Positions 51,332 through 59,532 of a DNA stretch of 64,000 nucleotides are shown piece by piece. Where the stretch lies: positions 5,704,001 through 5,768,000 of the forward strand of contig NZ_JAPEMM010000001.1 in NCBI RefSeq assembly GCF_026342735.1, in the 5' to 3' direction. This DNA is from Streptomyces sp. NBC_00193. GTDB taxonomy: Bacteria; Actinomycetota; Actinomycetes; Streptomycetales; Streptomycetaceae. Below the pieces are notes generated by a model. The model had not been told where the DNA came from. It did no database searches and saw only the letters and a list, made by a program, of their open reading frames with translations. Both the position numbers and the translations under genes were made by a program. Position 1 is the first letter of the stretch. The number at the start of each line of letters is the position of its first letter.

Positions 51332-52198
51332 TCACGTCGCGTCGGCATCGGCGCCCGAGCCGTCCCTGGCCAGGGCGAGTACGCCGGCGCAGATCAGGGA
51401 CAGGCCCAGCAGCTGCGGGAGCAACCACCAGTGGGTCCGCAGGTGCTCCTCGTACAGCAGCACGCCCAGCGCGACGCTGACGCCCGCGTCCCCGAGCGTC
51501 AGTGCGGGCTGCGAGGCGACCAGCGGGCCGCCCTGCATGGCGTGTTCGAGGAGCAGGAGGGCGCAGATGCCCGTCGCGGCGAAGGCGTAGGTCTCCCAGG
51601 TGCGCAGGAAGGCGCCGACGCCGTCCCCGTCGAGCACGTGCATGGCCGACTTCATCAGCGCGGCGGTCAGCGCGTAGCAGACGGCGGTGGCCGCGCCGAG
51701 GCATCCGGCCCGCATCCGGCCGGGCCGCCGCCGCAGCCCGAGCACGGCGAGCACCGCCACCGCCCCCGCACACGCCACCAGGGCCAGGACCCACCGGTCG
51801 GCGGGAACGTCCGTACGGTTCCCCGCCGGCGAGGCGGCCACCAGGACGATTCCGAGCCCGGCCACCACGCCTCCCACGGCGAGCCACAAGGGCCCCGGCA
51901 TCCGGGTCCGCGTCACCAGCGAGGCGATCAGGAGCGCGAGCGGCAGCTCCAGCACGAACAGGGGCTGTACGAGGGCCAGCGCGCCGGTGGCGAGCGCCAC
52001 GGCCTGCCCGACACCGGCCGCGATCACGGCCAGGATGCCGCCGATCCACAGCGGCCGGCGCAGCAGGTCGAGCACCAGCCCGAAGCGGAATCCGTCGCTC
52101 TGCGGCACGGTGAGCGACGCCCGCCGCTGGAGCACGGTCGCGAGCGCGTTGCTGAGCGCCGCGAACAGCGCGAAGAGGACCGGTACGAGGAAGCCCAC
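51332..52198 (-). CDS. DMT superfamily transporter
   Basis: A 288-residue EamA/DMT-like protein with nine or ten hydrophobic segments (LFALFAALSNALATVLQRRASL, IGGILAVIAAGVGQAVALATG, ALTAALMKSAMHVLDGDG). GTG 52198 is chosen because the GAGTAT -10 lies 6 nt before it; the longer start at 52237 is possible. It converges on the lipoprotein gene. Substrate unknown. Confidence 0.88.
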   Translation of the reverse strand: MGFLVPVLFALFAALSNALATVLQRRASLTVPQSDGFRFGLVLDLLRRPLWIGGILAVIAAGVGQAVALATGALALVQPLFVLELPLALLIASLVTRTRMPGPLWLAVGGVVAGLGIVLVAASPAGNRTDVPADRWVLALVACAGAVAVLAVLGLRRRPGRMRAGCLGAATAVCYALTAALMKSAMHVLDGDGVGAFLRTWETYAFAATGICALLLLEHAMQGGPLVASQPALTLGDAGVSVALGVLLYEEHLRTHWWLLPQLLGLSLICAGVLALARDGSGADADAT

Positions 52199-52204
52199 GC
52201 GCCG

Positions 52205-52210
52205 ATACTC
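52205..52210 (-). promoter_or_regulatory. -10 element of DMT transporter gene
   Basis: On the minus strand GAGTAT ends 6 nt before GTG 52198, supporting the shorter start and a leaderless transcript. Confidence 0.4.
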
Positions 52211-52347
52211 ATCCGCCCCGCCGCGACTCCCCACCACGACACCGCGGGGAGGCCGCGCGGCACGGTCCGTTCCCCCGTCCGGCCCTACGGACCGGGCGGC
52301 GGACCCCGTACGGGGCCTTGCCGCCGGGTCCGCCCGCGGAGGCGGGT

Positions 52348-53049
52348 TCAGCCGGCGGGCGCCGACCAGGTGCCGTGGAGGGCGGCGGCGAGCCAGCCGG
52401 GCGCCGAGGTGCGGAAGGCCGCCGGGGGGAGGGTGCCCGCGCCGGCCGGGACCATGCCCAGGAGGGGGAGGTCGGAGACCGAGGGCAGGTCGGCCAGGTT
52501 GCAGCGGGAGGCCAGGTCGGGTTCGGCCGGCCAGCTGCCGATCACCACGCCCGGGGAGGTCAGGCCGCGGGCCCGGAGGGCTTCCGCCGTGAGGGCGGTG
52601 GAGTTGAGGGTGCCGAGCCCGGCCGGAGCCACGATCAGCACCGGGGCGCCGAGCAGGCGGGCCGCGTCCGCCAGGGTGTGGCCGGACTCGTCGAAGCGGA
52701 CCAGGAGGCCGCCCGCGCCCTCGACCAGGACCAGGTCGTGGGAGAGGGCGAGCTCGCGGGCCGCCTCGGCGATCCGCTCCGGGGAGACCGTCGGGAGACC
52801 CGAGCGCCGGGCCGCCGTGTCCGGGGCCAGCGGCTCCGGATAGCGGGCCAGTTCCCTCGCGGTGACGGCGGAGCCGGCCAGCCGGCCGACCTCCGCCGCG
52901 TCCCCGGGCTCGTCCGGGCCGACGCCCGTCTGGGCCGGCTTCAGCACGGCCACCGAGAGGCCCGCTGCGAGCGCGGCCGCCGCGACGGCCGAGGTGACGA
53001 CCGTCTTGCCGATCTCGGTACCCGTCCCCGAGACCATCAGTACCGTCAT
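52348..53049 (-). CDS. bioD: Dethiobiotin synthase
   Basis: A 233-residue P-loop ATPase that closes the ureido ring of dethiobiotin. The P-loop GTGTEIGKT (8-16) and the GAGGLLVRFDESG region of the DAPA-binding site are present. Its ATG is 1 bp after the bioA stop, so it is translated with bioA. The 110 bp after it hold several GC palindromes that could terminate the operon. Confidence 0.96.
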   Translation of the reverse strand: MTVLMVSGTGTEIGKTVVTSAVAAAALAAGLSVAVLKPAQTGVGPDEPGDAAEVGRLAGSAVTARELARYPEPLAPDTAARRSGLPTVSPERIAEAARELALSHDLVLVEGAGGLLVRFDESGHTLADAARLLGAPVLIVAPAGLGTLNSTALTAEALRARGLTSPGVVIGSWPAEPDLASRCNLADLPSVSDLPLLGMVPAGAGTLPPAAFRTSAPGWLAAALHGTWSAPAG

Positions 53050-53050
53050 G

Positions 53051-54388
53051 TCAGGCCTCCTTCGCGGCGGCGACCACGGCCCGGCAGATGCGGGCCACGT
53101 CGGCGTCGGCCGTCACGAACGGCGGCATCGTGTAGATCAGGTCCCGGAACGGGCGCAGCCAGACGCCCTCCCGGACGGCCGCCGCCGTGGCGCGGGCCAT
53201 GTCGACCGGGTGGTCGAGCTGGATGACGCCGATCGCGCCGAGGACCCGTACCTCCCGGACGCCCGGCAGGTCCGCGGCCGGGGCCAGGCCCTCCAGCAGG
53301 CCCGCCTCGATGCGCTTGATCTCGCCCTGCCAGTCCTGACCCAGCAGCAGGTCGATGGAGGCCAGGGCCACCGAGGTGGCCAGCGGGTTGCCCATGAAGG
53401 TCGGCCCGTGGGCCAGGACCGGGACCTCGCCCTGCGAGATGCCGTCCGCGACCCGCTCCGTGCACAGCGTGGCCGCGAGGGTGAGGTAACCGCCGGTCAG
53501 CGCCTTGCCCAGGCACATCACGTCCGGGGTGATCCCGGCGTGGTCGGCCGCGAACAGCGCGCCCGTGCGGCCGAAGCCCGTGGCGATCTCGTCGAGGATC
53601 AGCAGCACGTCGAACTCGTCGCACAGCTCCCGCAGCACCCGGAGGTAGCCCGGGTTGTGGAAGCGCATGCCGCCCGCGCCCTGGACCACCGGCTCCACGA
53701 TCACGGCCGCCAGTTCGTCCGCGTGCGCGGAGAACAGGGAGCGCAGGTGGGCGACGTAGGACTCGTCCACCGGGGCGGAGAACCCGCTCGGCGGGGCGTC
53801 CGCGAAGAGCTGGCGCGGGAGGATGCCCGACCACAGCTCGTGCATGCCGCCCTCGGGATCACAGACGGCCATCGGCTGCCAGGTGTCCCCGTGGTAGCCG
53901 CCCCGCCAGGTGAGCAGGCGGCTCTTCTCGGGGCGGCCCACCGAACGCCAGTACTGCAGGCACATCTTCACCGCGACCTCGACCGAGACCGAGCCCGAGT
54001 CGGCGAGGAAGACGTGCTCCAGGCCGGCCGGGGTGAGCTCGACGAGCTTCGCGGCCAGCCGGACGGCGGGCTCGTGGGTGAGCCCGCCGAACATCACGTG
54101 CGACATCCGGCCGAGCTGGCCGGTGACCGCCTCGTTCAGCGCCGGGTGGTTGTACCCGTGGATCGCCGACCACCAGGAGGACATGCCGTCGACCAGCTCG
54201 TCGTGCCCCTGCGACGGCTCGGCCAGCCGCAGGCGGACCCCCGAGGCGGAGGCGACGACGAGCGGCTCCTGCCGCCCGGGCATCGGGCCGTACGGGTGCC
54301 AGACGTGCTGCCGGTCCAGCGCGAGCAGTTCGGCGGCCGGCAGCGCGTCGGGCGAGCCCGTCTCCGGGGACCCCGCCTGATCAGGCAT
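53051..54388 (-). CDS. bioA: Adenosylmethionine-8-amino-7-oxononanoate aminotransferase
   Basis: A 445-residue PLP-dependent aminotransferase that makes DAPA from KAPA and SAM. Signatures are HVWHPYGPMPG, SSWWSAIHGYNHPAL, RGGYHGDTWQPMAV, LILDEIATGFGRTG and the PLP-lysine in CLGKALTGGY. ATG 54388 overlaps the bioB stop by eight bases; bioD follows 1 bp after the stop. Confidence 0.97.
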   Translation of the reverse strand: MPDQAGSPETGSPDALPAAELLALDRQHVWHPYGPMPGRQEPLVVASASGVRLRLAEPSQGHDELVDGMSSWWSAIHGYNHPALNEAVTGQLGRMSHVMFGGLTHEPAVRLAAKLVELTPAGLEHVFLADSGSVSVEVAVKMCLQYWRSVGRPEKSRLLTWRGGYHGDTWQPMAVCDPEGGMHELWSGILPRQLFADAPPSGFSAPVDESYVAHLRSLFSAHADELAAVIVEPVVQGAGGMRFHNPGYLRVLRELCDEFDVLLILDEIATGFGRTGALFAADHAGITPDVMCLGKALTGGYLTLAATLCTERVADGISQGEVPVLAHGPTFMGNPLATSVALASIDLLLGQDWQGEIKRIEAGLLEGLAPAADLPGVREVRVLGAIGVIQLDHPVDMARATAAAVREGVWLRPFRDLIYTMPPFVTADADVARICRAVVAAAKEA

Positions 54389-55616
54389 TGGGAGCGAGAT
54401 CCGTTCCCGCGCCGCGGCGGCGTACCGCCACCAGGTCGGAGCGGACGTCGCCCGCCTCCGCCTGGACCGGTACGGGGGCCTCGTGCCCGGCGTGCCCCGA
54501 GCAGCCGCCGCACGCCGAACCGCAGCCGGCCTCGTCCGCCGTGGCGGAGGAGCCGCAGACCGAGGCGCCCGCGCTCTTCGAGCCGCAGCCACCGGTGGCC
54601 GCCGCGACCTCGGAGCGGTGCGCGGGCAGGGTCGTCGTACCGGCGCCCTCCACCTCGAAACCGGCGTCCGCGATCATGTCGAGGTCGGCCTGTCCGGCCT
54701 GGCCCTCGCTGGTCAGGTAGTCGCCCAGGAAGATCGAGTTCGCCACGTGCAGCGCCAGCGGCTGCAGGGTGCGCAGGTGCACCTCGCGGCCGCCCGCGAT
54801 CCGGACCTCGACGTCGGGGCAGACGAAGCGGACCATCGCGAGGATGCGCAGGGCGCGCTGCGGGGTGAGGTTCCACTCCTTGGCCAGCGGGGTTCCCTCG
54901 AAGGGGATCAGGAAGTTGACCGGCACCGAGTCGCTGTCGAGCTCGCGCAGGGCGTAGACGACGTCGACGAGGTCCTCGTCGCTCTCGCCCATGCCCGCGA
55001 TCAGGCCCGAGCAGGCCGACAGGCCGGCCGCGTGCGCCTTCTGCACCGTGTCGACCCGGTCCGCGTAGGTGTGGGTCTTGGTGATCTGGCCGTACGTGGC
55101 CTCGGAGGTGTTGAGGTTGTGGTTGTAGGCATCCGCGCCCGCGTCCTTCAGGCGCTCGGCCTGGCCGTCCGAGAGCAGGCCGAGGCAGGCGCACACCTCG
55201 ACGCCCTCGTTCTGCTCCTTGATGGCCGCGATCGTCTTGCCGACACGGTCCACGTCGCGGTCCGTCGGACCGCGCCCGCTCGCCACCAGGCACACCCGCT
55301 TCGCCCCGCCGGCGACGCCGGCGGCCGCGGCCTGGGAGGCCTCGTCGGGCTTCAGCCACGTGTACTTGAGGATCTCGGCCTTCGATCCCAGTCGCTGGGA
55401 ACAGTACGAGCAGTCCTCGGGGCAGAGCCCCGACTTCAGGTTGACCAGGTAGTTCAGCTTGACCCGGCGTCCGAACCACTGTCGGCGCACCTTGCCGGCC
55501 GCGGCCACCACGTCGAGCAGTTCGTCGTCAGAGGTCGCCAGCACGGCGAGTGCCTCTTCGCGGGTCGGCAGCTCACGCCGCAGCCCCTTGTCCACGAGGG
55601 TGTTCAGCAGGTCCAT
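54381..55616 (-). CDS. bioB: Biotin synthase with Cys-rich C-terminal extension
   Basis: A 411-residue radical SAM enzyme that inserts sulphur into dethiobiotin. The radical SAM motif is CPEDCSYC (Cys65, Cys69, Cys72), and LLSDGQAERLKDAGADAYNHNLNTSEATYGQI and GLIAGMGESDEDLVDVV follow. The last 65 residues are an added tail with five Cys (GGCGSK, SVCGSS, AGCGSACGGC) and His (SGHAGH) not found in E. coli BioB. ATG 55616 is chosen. It is the first gene of the bioB-bioA-bioD operon and opposes bioF. Confidence 0.95.
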   Translation of the reverse strand: MDLLNTLVDKGLRRELPTREEALAVLATSDDELLDVVAAAGKVRRQWFGRRVKLNYLVNLKSGLCPEDCSYCSQRLGSKAEILKYTWLKPDEASQAAAAGVAGGAKRVCLVASGRGPTDRDVDRVGKTIAAIKEQNEGVEVCACLGLLSDGQAERLKDAGADAYNHNLNTSEATYGQITKTHTYADRVDTVQKAHAAGLSACSGLIAGMGESDEDLVDVVYALRELDSDSVPVNFLIPFEGTPLAKEWNLTPQRALRILAMVRFVCPDVEVRIAGGREVHLRTLQPLALHVANSIFLGDYLTSEGQAGQADLDMIADAGFEVEGAGTTTLPAHRSEVAAATGGCGSKSAGASVCGSSATADEAGCGSACGGCSGHAGHEAPVPVQAEAGDVRSDLVAVRRRGAGTDLAPNA

Positions 55617-55701
55617 GATGCCGATCCTGTCCCACCCGGGCACTCCCGGCCAAGGAGAGATCGAACAACATGGCCGGAAGAGAGTGTGTGTATCGCCACA
55701 C

Positions 55702-55730
55702 CTGACGCAGGGGTCACGGGCGGTTAGGGT
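55702..55730 (+). promoter_or_regulatory. Promoter of bioF
   Basis: CTGACG at 55702-55707 and TAGGGT at 55725-55730 are separated by 17 nt, a reasonable sigma-70-type promoter. A GTGTG...CACAC pairing around 55683-55699 lies just upstream and could be an operator for both bio transcripts. Confidence 0.5.
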
Positions 55731-55773
55731 CGGGCAGGTCTGTGGACTGCCGACAAAAACTCGAGGACCGTCG

Positions 55774-56949
55774 ATGCCGCACCAGCACACCCCCGCCCCC
55801 GCGGACGTCTTCTCCTGGATCGACGACGCGGAGCGGGCCAGGGAGCAGGCCGGACTCGTCCGGACGCTGCGTCCGCGGCCGGCGCACTCCCCGCTCCTCG
55901 ATCTCGCGAGCAACGACTACCTCGGGCTGTCCCGGCACCCGGAGACCGTACGGGGCGCGCGCGAGGCCGCCGAGCGCTGGGGCGCGGGGGCCACCGGATC
56001 GCGCCTCGTCACCGGCACCACCGAACTGCACGCCGAGCTGGAGCGGGAGCTCGCCGCCTTCTGCGGGTTCGAGGCGGCGCTGGTCCTCTCCTCCGGGTAC
56101 GCGGCCAACCTGGCCGCCGTCACCGCGCTCAGCGACCGGGGCACCCTGGTGGCCTCGGACGCGGGCAACCACGCCTCGATCGTGGACGGCTGCCGGCTGT
56201 CGCGCGCCGACACCGCCGTCGTCCCGCACTGCGACCCGGAGGCCGCCCGCAAGACGCTCGCCGCCCACCGGGGGCGGGCGCTGCTGGTCACCGACTCGGT
56301 GTTCTCGGTCGACGGGGACGCCGCCCCGCTGGCGGCCCACGCCGAAGCCTGCCGGGCGGAGGGTGCGGCCCTGCTCGTGGACGATGCGCACGGCCTCGGG
56401 GTCCTGGGCGAGGGCGGCCGCGGGGCGCTGCACGCCGCCGGTCTCGCGGGGGCTCCCGGGGTGGTCGCGACGCTCACCCTCTCGAAGTCCCTGGGCAGCC
56501 AGGGCGGTGCGGTGCTCGGCCCGGCCAAGGTGATCCGGCACCTGGTCAACACGGCGCGGACCTTCATCTTCGACACCGGACTGGCCCCGGCCGCGACGGG
56601 CGCCGCACTGGCCGCCCTGCGCCTGCTCCAGCGGGAACCGGAACGCGCGGACCGGGCCCGCGCGGTGGCCGCCGAACTGTACGGGCGGCTCACCGCGTCC
56701 GGCCTGACCGCGGCCCGGCCGGACGCGGCCGTGGTGTCGGTACGGGCCCCGTCGGCTTCGGCGGCACTGCGCTGGGCCGCCGACTGCCGCGAGGCAGGTC
56801 TGTCCGTGGGGTGCTTCCGGCCGCCGTCCGTGCCGGACGGCATCTCCCGGCTGCGACTGACCGCGCGGGCGGATCTCACGGGGGACGAGATCAGCCGTGC
56901 GGTGGAGACGATCCTGGGGACCGCTCCGGCCGGAGCCACGGACCGCTGA
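55774..56949 (+). CDS. bioF: 8-amino-7-oxononanoate synthase
   Basis: A 391-residue PLP enzyme that condenses pimeloyl-ACP/CoA with alanine to KAPA. Signatures are LDLASNDYLGLSRHPE, GTGTTELHAELERELAAF-type GATGSRLVTGT, DDAHGLGVLGEGGRG and the PLP lysine in TLSKSLGSQGG near residue 238. ATG 55774 has CGAGGA upstream. It stands alone but opposes bioB, so the two arms form a divergent biotin regulon. No bioH/bioC gene is in the window. Confidence 0.96.
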   Translation: MPHQHTPAPADVFSWIDDAERAREQAGLVRTLRPRPAHSPLLDLASNDYLGLSRHPETVRGAREAAERWGAGATGSRLVTGTTELHAELERELAAFCGFEAALVLSSGYAANLAAVTALSDRGTLVASDAGNHASIVDGCRLSRADTAVVPHCDPEAARKTLAAHRGRALLVTDSVFSVDGDAAPLAAHAEACRAEGAALLVDDAHGLGVLGEGGRGALHAAGLAGAPGVVATLTLSKSLGSQGGAVLGPAKVIRHLVNTARTFIFDTGLAPAATGAALAALRLLQREPERADRARAVAAELYGRLTASGLTAARPDAAVVSVRAPSASAALRWAADCREAGLSVGCFRPPSVPDGISRLRLTARADLTGDEISRAVETILGTAPAGATDR

Positions 56950-56965
56950 ACGGAGCCGTTGGGGG

Positions 56966-57035
56966 CGCTCCTGCGTTCCTGCGCTTCCTGCGTTGCTACG
57001 TTCCCTGCGCTTCCTGCGCTTCCTGCGCTCCTACG
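56966..57035. repeat. Short tandem repeats of about 9 bp
   Basis: About eight units of GCGCTTCCT or its variants (GCGTTCCT, ACGTTCCCT) follow one another between the bioF stop and the DUF397 stop; the last unit reaches the DUF397 stop codon. No hairpin is obvious. Slipped-strand expansion is the likely origin. Confidence 0.7.
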
Positions 57036-57252
57036 TCCCGAGATCCGCACGGACGGAGACGAGGAAGCCGTGCCAGGCCGGCCCGGTGAAGAGCACGGCC
57101 GGGCCGGCCGCCCGCTTGGAGTCGCGGACGGCGAGCAGGCCGCCGCCGAGGACGGCCGTTTCCACGCAGTTGTTCATTCCGGTGCTGCGGCTGCTTCGCC
57201 GCCACCGCGCGCTGTTCAGAAGTCCGCCTGTGGATAAGGGGGTTGCGGACAC
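57031..57252 (-). CDS. DUF397 protein, WhiJ partner, with TTA codon
   Basis: A 73-residue DUF397 protein: WRRSSRSTGMNNCVETAVLGGGLLAVRDSKRAAGPAVLFTGPAWHGFLVSVRADLG fits the family closely (W-x-SS-x-S, NCVE, VRDSK). GTG 57252 has AAGGAGG 7 nt upstream. Codon 6 is TTA (57235-57237 in complement), the only TTA codon I found in the window, so the gene may need the bldA tRNA and be made late in development. It is 12 bp after the XRE gene stop and co-transcribed with it. Confidence 0.9.
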   Translation of the reverse strand: MSATPLSTGGLLNSARWRRSSRSTGMNNCVETAVLGGGLLAVRDSKRAAGPAVLFTGPAWHGFLVSVRADLGT

Positions 57253-57264
57253 GGAGGTGCCTCC

Positions 57265-58152
57265 TTACGCGTCGTCAGCGAGGGCGCTGATGAGATCCGA
57301 CGAATCGCGGGGCGGGAGGGCGTGCGCCTGGATGGTGCGGAACGCGGCGCTGTACGCCTCAAGGTCTTCCTTCCGCTCCAGATAGAGGCTACTCGTCAAA
57401 TGGTCGAGTACCACCACATCCAGATCGGCGATGTTCGGAAATGAGAAGATGACGAACGGTCCGGTCAGGCCGAGATGTCCCCCCACGCTGAACGGCAGCA
57501 CCTGAAGCCGCACTTGGGGCAAACGCGCCACCTCCACCAGGTGCCTCAGCTGTTCCTCCATCACCCCCGCCCCGCCGATCGCGCGCCGCAGCACCGCCTC
57601 GTCCAGGACGGCGCTCAGCTCCAGCGGCGGATCCGCCCGCAGCACGGACTGACGCGCCAGCCGTACGTCGACCAGCGCCTCCACCTTCGGCTCCGGCAGC
57701 CCGCCCAGCGCGGCCCGGGTCACGGCCCGCGCGTACTCCGGGGTCTGCAGCAGTCCGGGCACCACCGACAGTTCGACGGTGCGGGCCGACCGGGCGCCCG
57801 CCTCCAGGCTGATGAAGTCCCGGTACTCCTGCGGCAGCAGCCCCCGGTAGTCGTGCCACCACTGGCGCCCGCGCCCGGTGTCCTCGTCCGGGGCCGGTCC
57901 CGCCGCCGAGGCCGAGAGGGCTTCCAGCAGGGCGCGCTGCTGTGCGCTCACGACGTCTTCCCCGTAGACGTCGAGCAGCAGCCGGATGTCCTCCACCTTG
58001 ACGCCGCTGCGCCCCGTCTCGATGCGGCTGATCTTCGACTGGTGCCATCCCGCGAGCCGGGCCGCCTCACCGCTGGTGAGTCCGGACCGGTCGCGAAGGG
58101 CACGCAGTTCCTCGCCGAGCTTGCGTCGGCGCACCGCGGGACCGTGCTGCAC
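57265..58152 (-). CDS. WhiJ-like XRE regulator (DUF5753)
   Basis: A 295-residue regulator. Residues 10-65 are an XRE helix-turn-helix (ELRALRDRSGLTSGEAARLAGWHQSKISRIETGRSGV), and residues 95-285 are a DUF5753 domain (VVPGLLQTPEYARAVTRAAL, GGHLGLTGPFVIFSFP). GTG 58152 has AAGGAGA 6 nt upstream. WhiJ-type proteins control developmental genes with a DUF397 and an ATPase partner; here both partners are adjacent. The longer frame back to 58371 is rejected. Confidence 0.94.
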   Translation of the reverse strand: MQHGPAVRRRKLGEELRALRDRSGLTSGEAARLAGWHQSKISRIETGRSGVKVEDIRLLLDVYGEDVVSAQQRALLEALSASAAGPAPDEDTGRGRQWWHDYRGLLPQEYRDFISLEAGARSARTVELSVVPGLLQTPEYARAVTRAALGGLPEPKVEALVDVRLARQSVLRADPPLELSAVLDEAVLRRAIGGAGVMEEQLRHLVEVARLPQVRLQVLPFSVGGHLGLTGPFVIFSFPNIADLDVVVLDHLTSSLYLERKEDLEAYSAAFRTIQAHALPPRDSSDLISALADDA

Positions 58153-58237
58153 AGCCGTCTCCTTCCACCGGCACAGGTCGCACCAGTCTGCCGTCCAAAT
58201 ACGCTCTTCCGTAGCAGAGTTCACCGCATTGAGCGAC

Positions 58238-58253
58238 AGATATATGCATATCT
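58238..58253. promoter_or_regulatory. AT-rich palindrome in the divergent region
   Basis: AGATAT-ATGC-ATATCT is a 6-bp-arm palindrome in an otherwise GC-rich stretch, between the WhiJ-like gene (start 58152) and the ATPase (start 58350). It can hold -10 elements and a regulator site. Confidence 0.55.
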
Positions 58254-58349
58254 TGAGGGATCGGCGGAAACGACGGGACGATGGGTGGCACTCTGGCGTC
58301 CAGCACAGATCCGGGGCGGCTTCGCCCCGGTGGGAAAGGGACCGTCGCC

Positions 58350-58808
58350 ATGGCAGATCACCAGGAAGCATCCGTCACTCTGCCGAGCGATCCCGCCTCG
58401 GTCGCGGCCGCCCGCCGCTACGTCGCGGACGTGCTGAGCGAGTGGGGACTGTCCGAGGGGACCGAAGCCGCCGACAGCATCCGGCTCATCGTCTCGGAAC
58501 TGGCCACCAACTCCGTGCAGCACACCTTCGGCCAGTCGCCGACCTTCACCGTGGACATCCGCCTGGAGCGCGAGGAGTGGCTGCGCATCGGGGTCACCGA
58601 CAGCCACCCGCGCTGGCCCAAGCGGCTCCCGGCCGCCGTCCAGCAGGACAACGGCCGGGGGATGGTCATCATCCGCTGGCTCGCCGCGGAGGCGGGCGGC
58701 CGGCTGTCGGTCAGCCCGACCGAGGACGGGGGCAAGACCGTGTGGATCGCCCTGCCCTGGACGGCCACGGCCGCCGGCGCGCCGGCGAGGACCGCGACCG
58801 GCTGTTGA
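58350..58808 (+). CDS. Anti-sigma-factor-like ATPase (HATPase_c)
   Basis: A 152-residue histidine-kinase-like ATPase of the SpoIIAB/RsbW type. The N-box is IVSELATNSVQHTFG, the G1 box is in VTDSHPRWPKRLPA, the G2 box DNGRGMVIIRWLA and GGKTVWIALP closes it. There is no kinase core. Such proteins are the ATPase member of WhiJ-like clusters in Streptomyces. ATG 58350 follows GGGAAAGGG. It is divergent from the WhiJ-like gene. Confidence 0.93.
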   Translation: MADHQEASVTLPSDPASVAAARRYVADVLSEWGLSEGTEAADSIRLIVSELATNSVQHTFGQSPTFTVDIRLEREEWLRIGVTDSHPRWPKRLPAAVQQDNGRGMVIIRWLAAEAGGRLSVSPTEDGGKTVWIALPWTATAAGAPARTATGC

Positions 58809-58838
58809 CCGGTTGTTGACCGGCCGGGTGTCACGGCA

Positions 58839-59228
58839 TCAGGACCCGGCGCGCTCCGCTGCGCTGCGCTCTATGCACAGCTCGTTGCCCTCCGGGTCGG
58901 TCAGCGTGACCCAGCCGGTGCCGTCCTCCCGGCGGTGGTCGCCCTGGATCTTCGCGCCGAGCCCGAGCAGCCGCTCCACGTTCTCGTCGCGGGTGCCGGT
59001 GGTCGGCTGGATGTCCAAGTGGACGCGGTTCTTCACGGACTTGCCCTCGGGCACCTGGATGAACAGCAGTCCGGTCACCCCCGGCTGCCCCGGCACGAGC
59101 GAGATCTCGGGGTCGTCGGCCAGGTCGTCCGGGTGAATGGGCCAGCCGGTGACCTCGGACCAGAACTGGGCGAGTGCGTACGGCTCCTGCGCGTCGAAGG
59201 TGATGTGGTGGACGGGGTTGACGAACAT
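58839..59228 (-). CDS. VOC family protein (glyoxalase-like)
   Basis: A 129-residue vicinal-oxygen-chelate protein: HHITFDAQEPYALAQFWSEVTGWPI at the start, KNRVHLDIQPT in the middle and DPEGNELCIE at the end, with the His/Glu metal ligands in place. It may be a glyoxalase, dioxygenase or resistance protein. It converges on the ATPase gene. Confidence 0.93.
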   Translation of the reverse strand: MFVNPVHHITFDAQEPYALAQFWSEVTGWPIHPDDLADDPEISLVPGQPGVTGLLFIQVPEGKSVKNRVHLDIQPTTGTRDENVERLLGLGAKIQGDHRREDGTGWVTLTDPEGNELCIERSAAERAGS

Positions 59229-59290
59229 GCGGCTCCTAGTGAGCGGCTCCGTATACGGAACCGGGCTGTGCGGTGCCCGGAGTTGAACCG

Positions 59291-59343
59291 GGTACCTGCT
59301 CGAAACGTGGGTTAACTCAACGGAAAAGCGCGGCCCCTAGCGT
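59291..59343 (+). promoter_or_regulatory. GlnR-box-like sites and distal ureA promoter
   Basis: GGTAC-N6-GAAAC at 59291-59306 and TTAAC-N6-GAAAA at 59312-59327 match the GlnR consensus gTnAc-N6-GaAAc, the second copy after a 5-nt gap. TAGCGT at 59338-59343 follows as a -10. GlnR control of ureA is known in S. coelicolor; here it is inferred from the sites. Confidence 0.55.
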
Positions 59344-59457
59344 GGCGGCCACGTTCCTTCCGTCAATGGTCACCCATGCGCCGGCAAAGCGGCGGTGGGC
59401 GGGACGGAAAGCCTTTCCCTGTGTTGGGCAAGACACGCTTGGCTCGGATATGCGCAG

Positions 59458-59486
59458 GTCAACGAAGTGTTGACGGCCCATAGGGT
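59458..59486 (+). promoter_or_regulatory. Proximal ureA promoter with inverted repeat
   Basis: GTCAAC-GAAGT-GTTGAC (59458-59474) is a perfect palindrome. TAGGGT at 59481-59486 is a -10, and GTCAAC falls at -35 with 17-nt spacing. A regulator bound here would affect this promoter. Confidence 0.5.
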
Positions 59487-59532
59487 CGGCTCGGCGCGAT
59501 GTTGATCATGTCCCGGAAGCTTGGTGATTGCT

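Noticed and set aside
59276..59292. tRNA T-arm look-alike (CCCGG-7 nt-CCGGG)
   Set aside because: The loop reads TTCAACT on the minus strand, but no acceptor stem, anticodon arm or CCA can be fitted around it. It overlaps the GlnR-like box and is a chance match.
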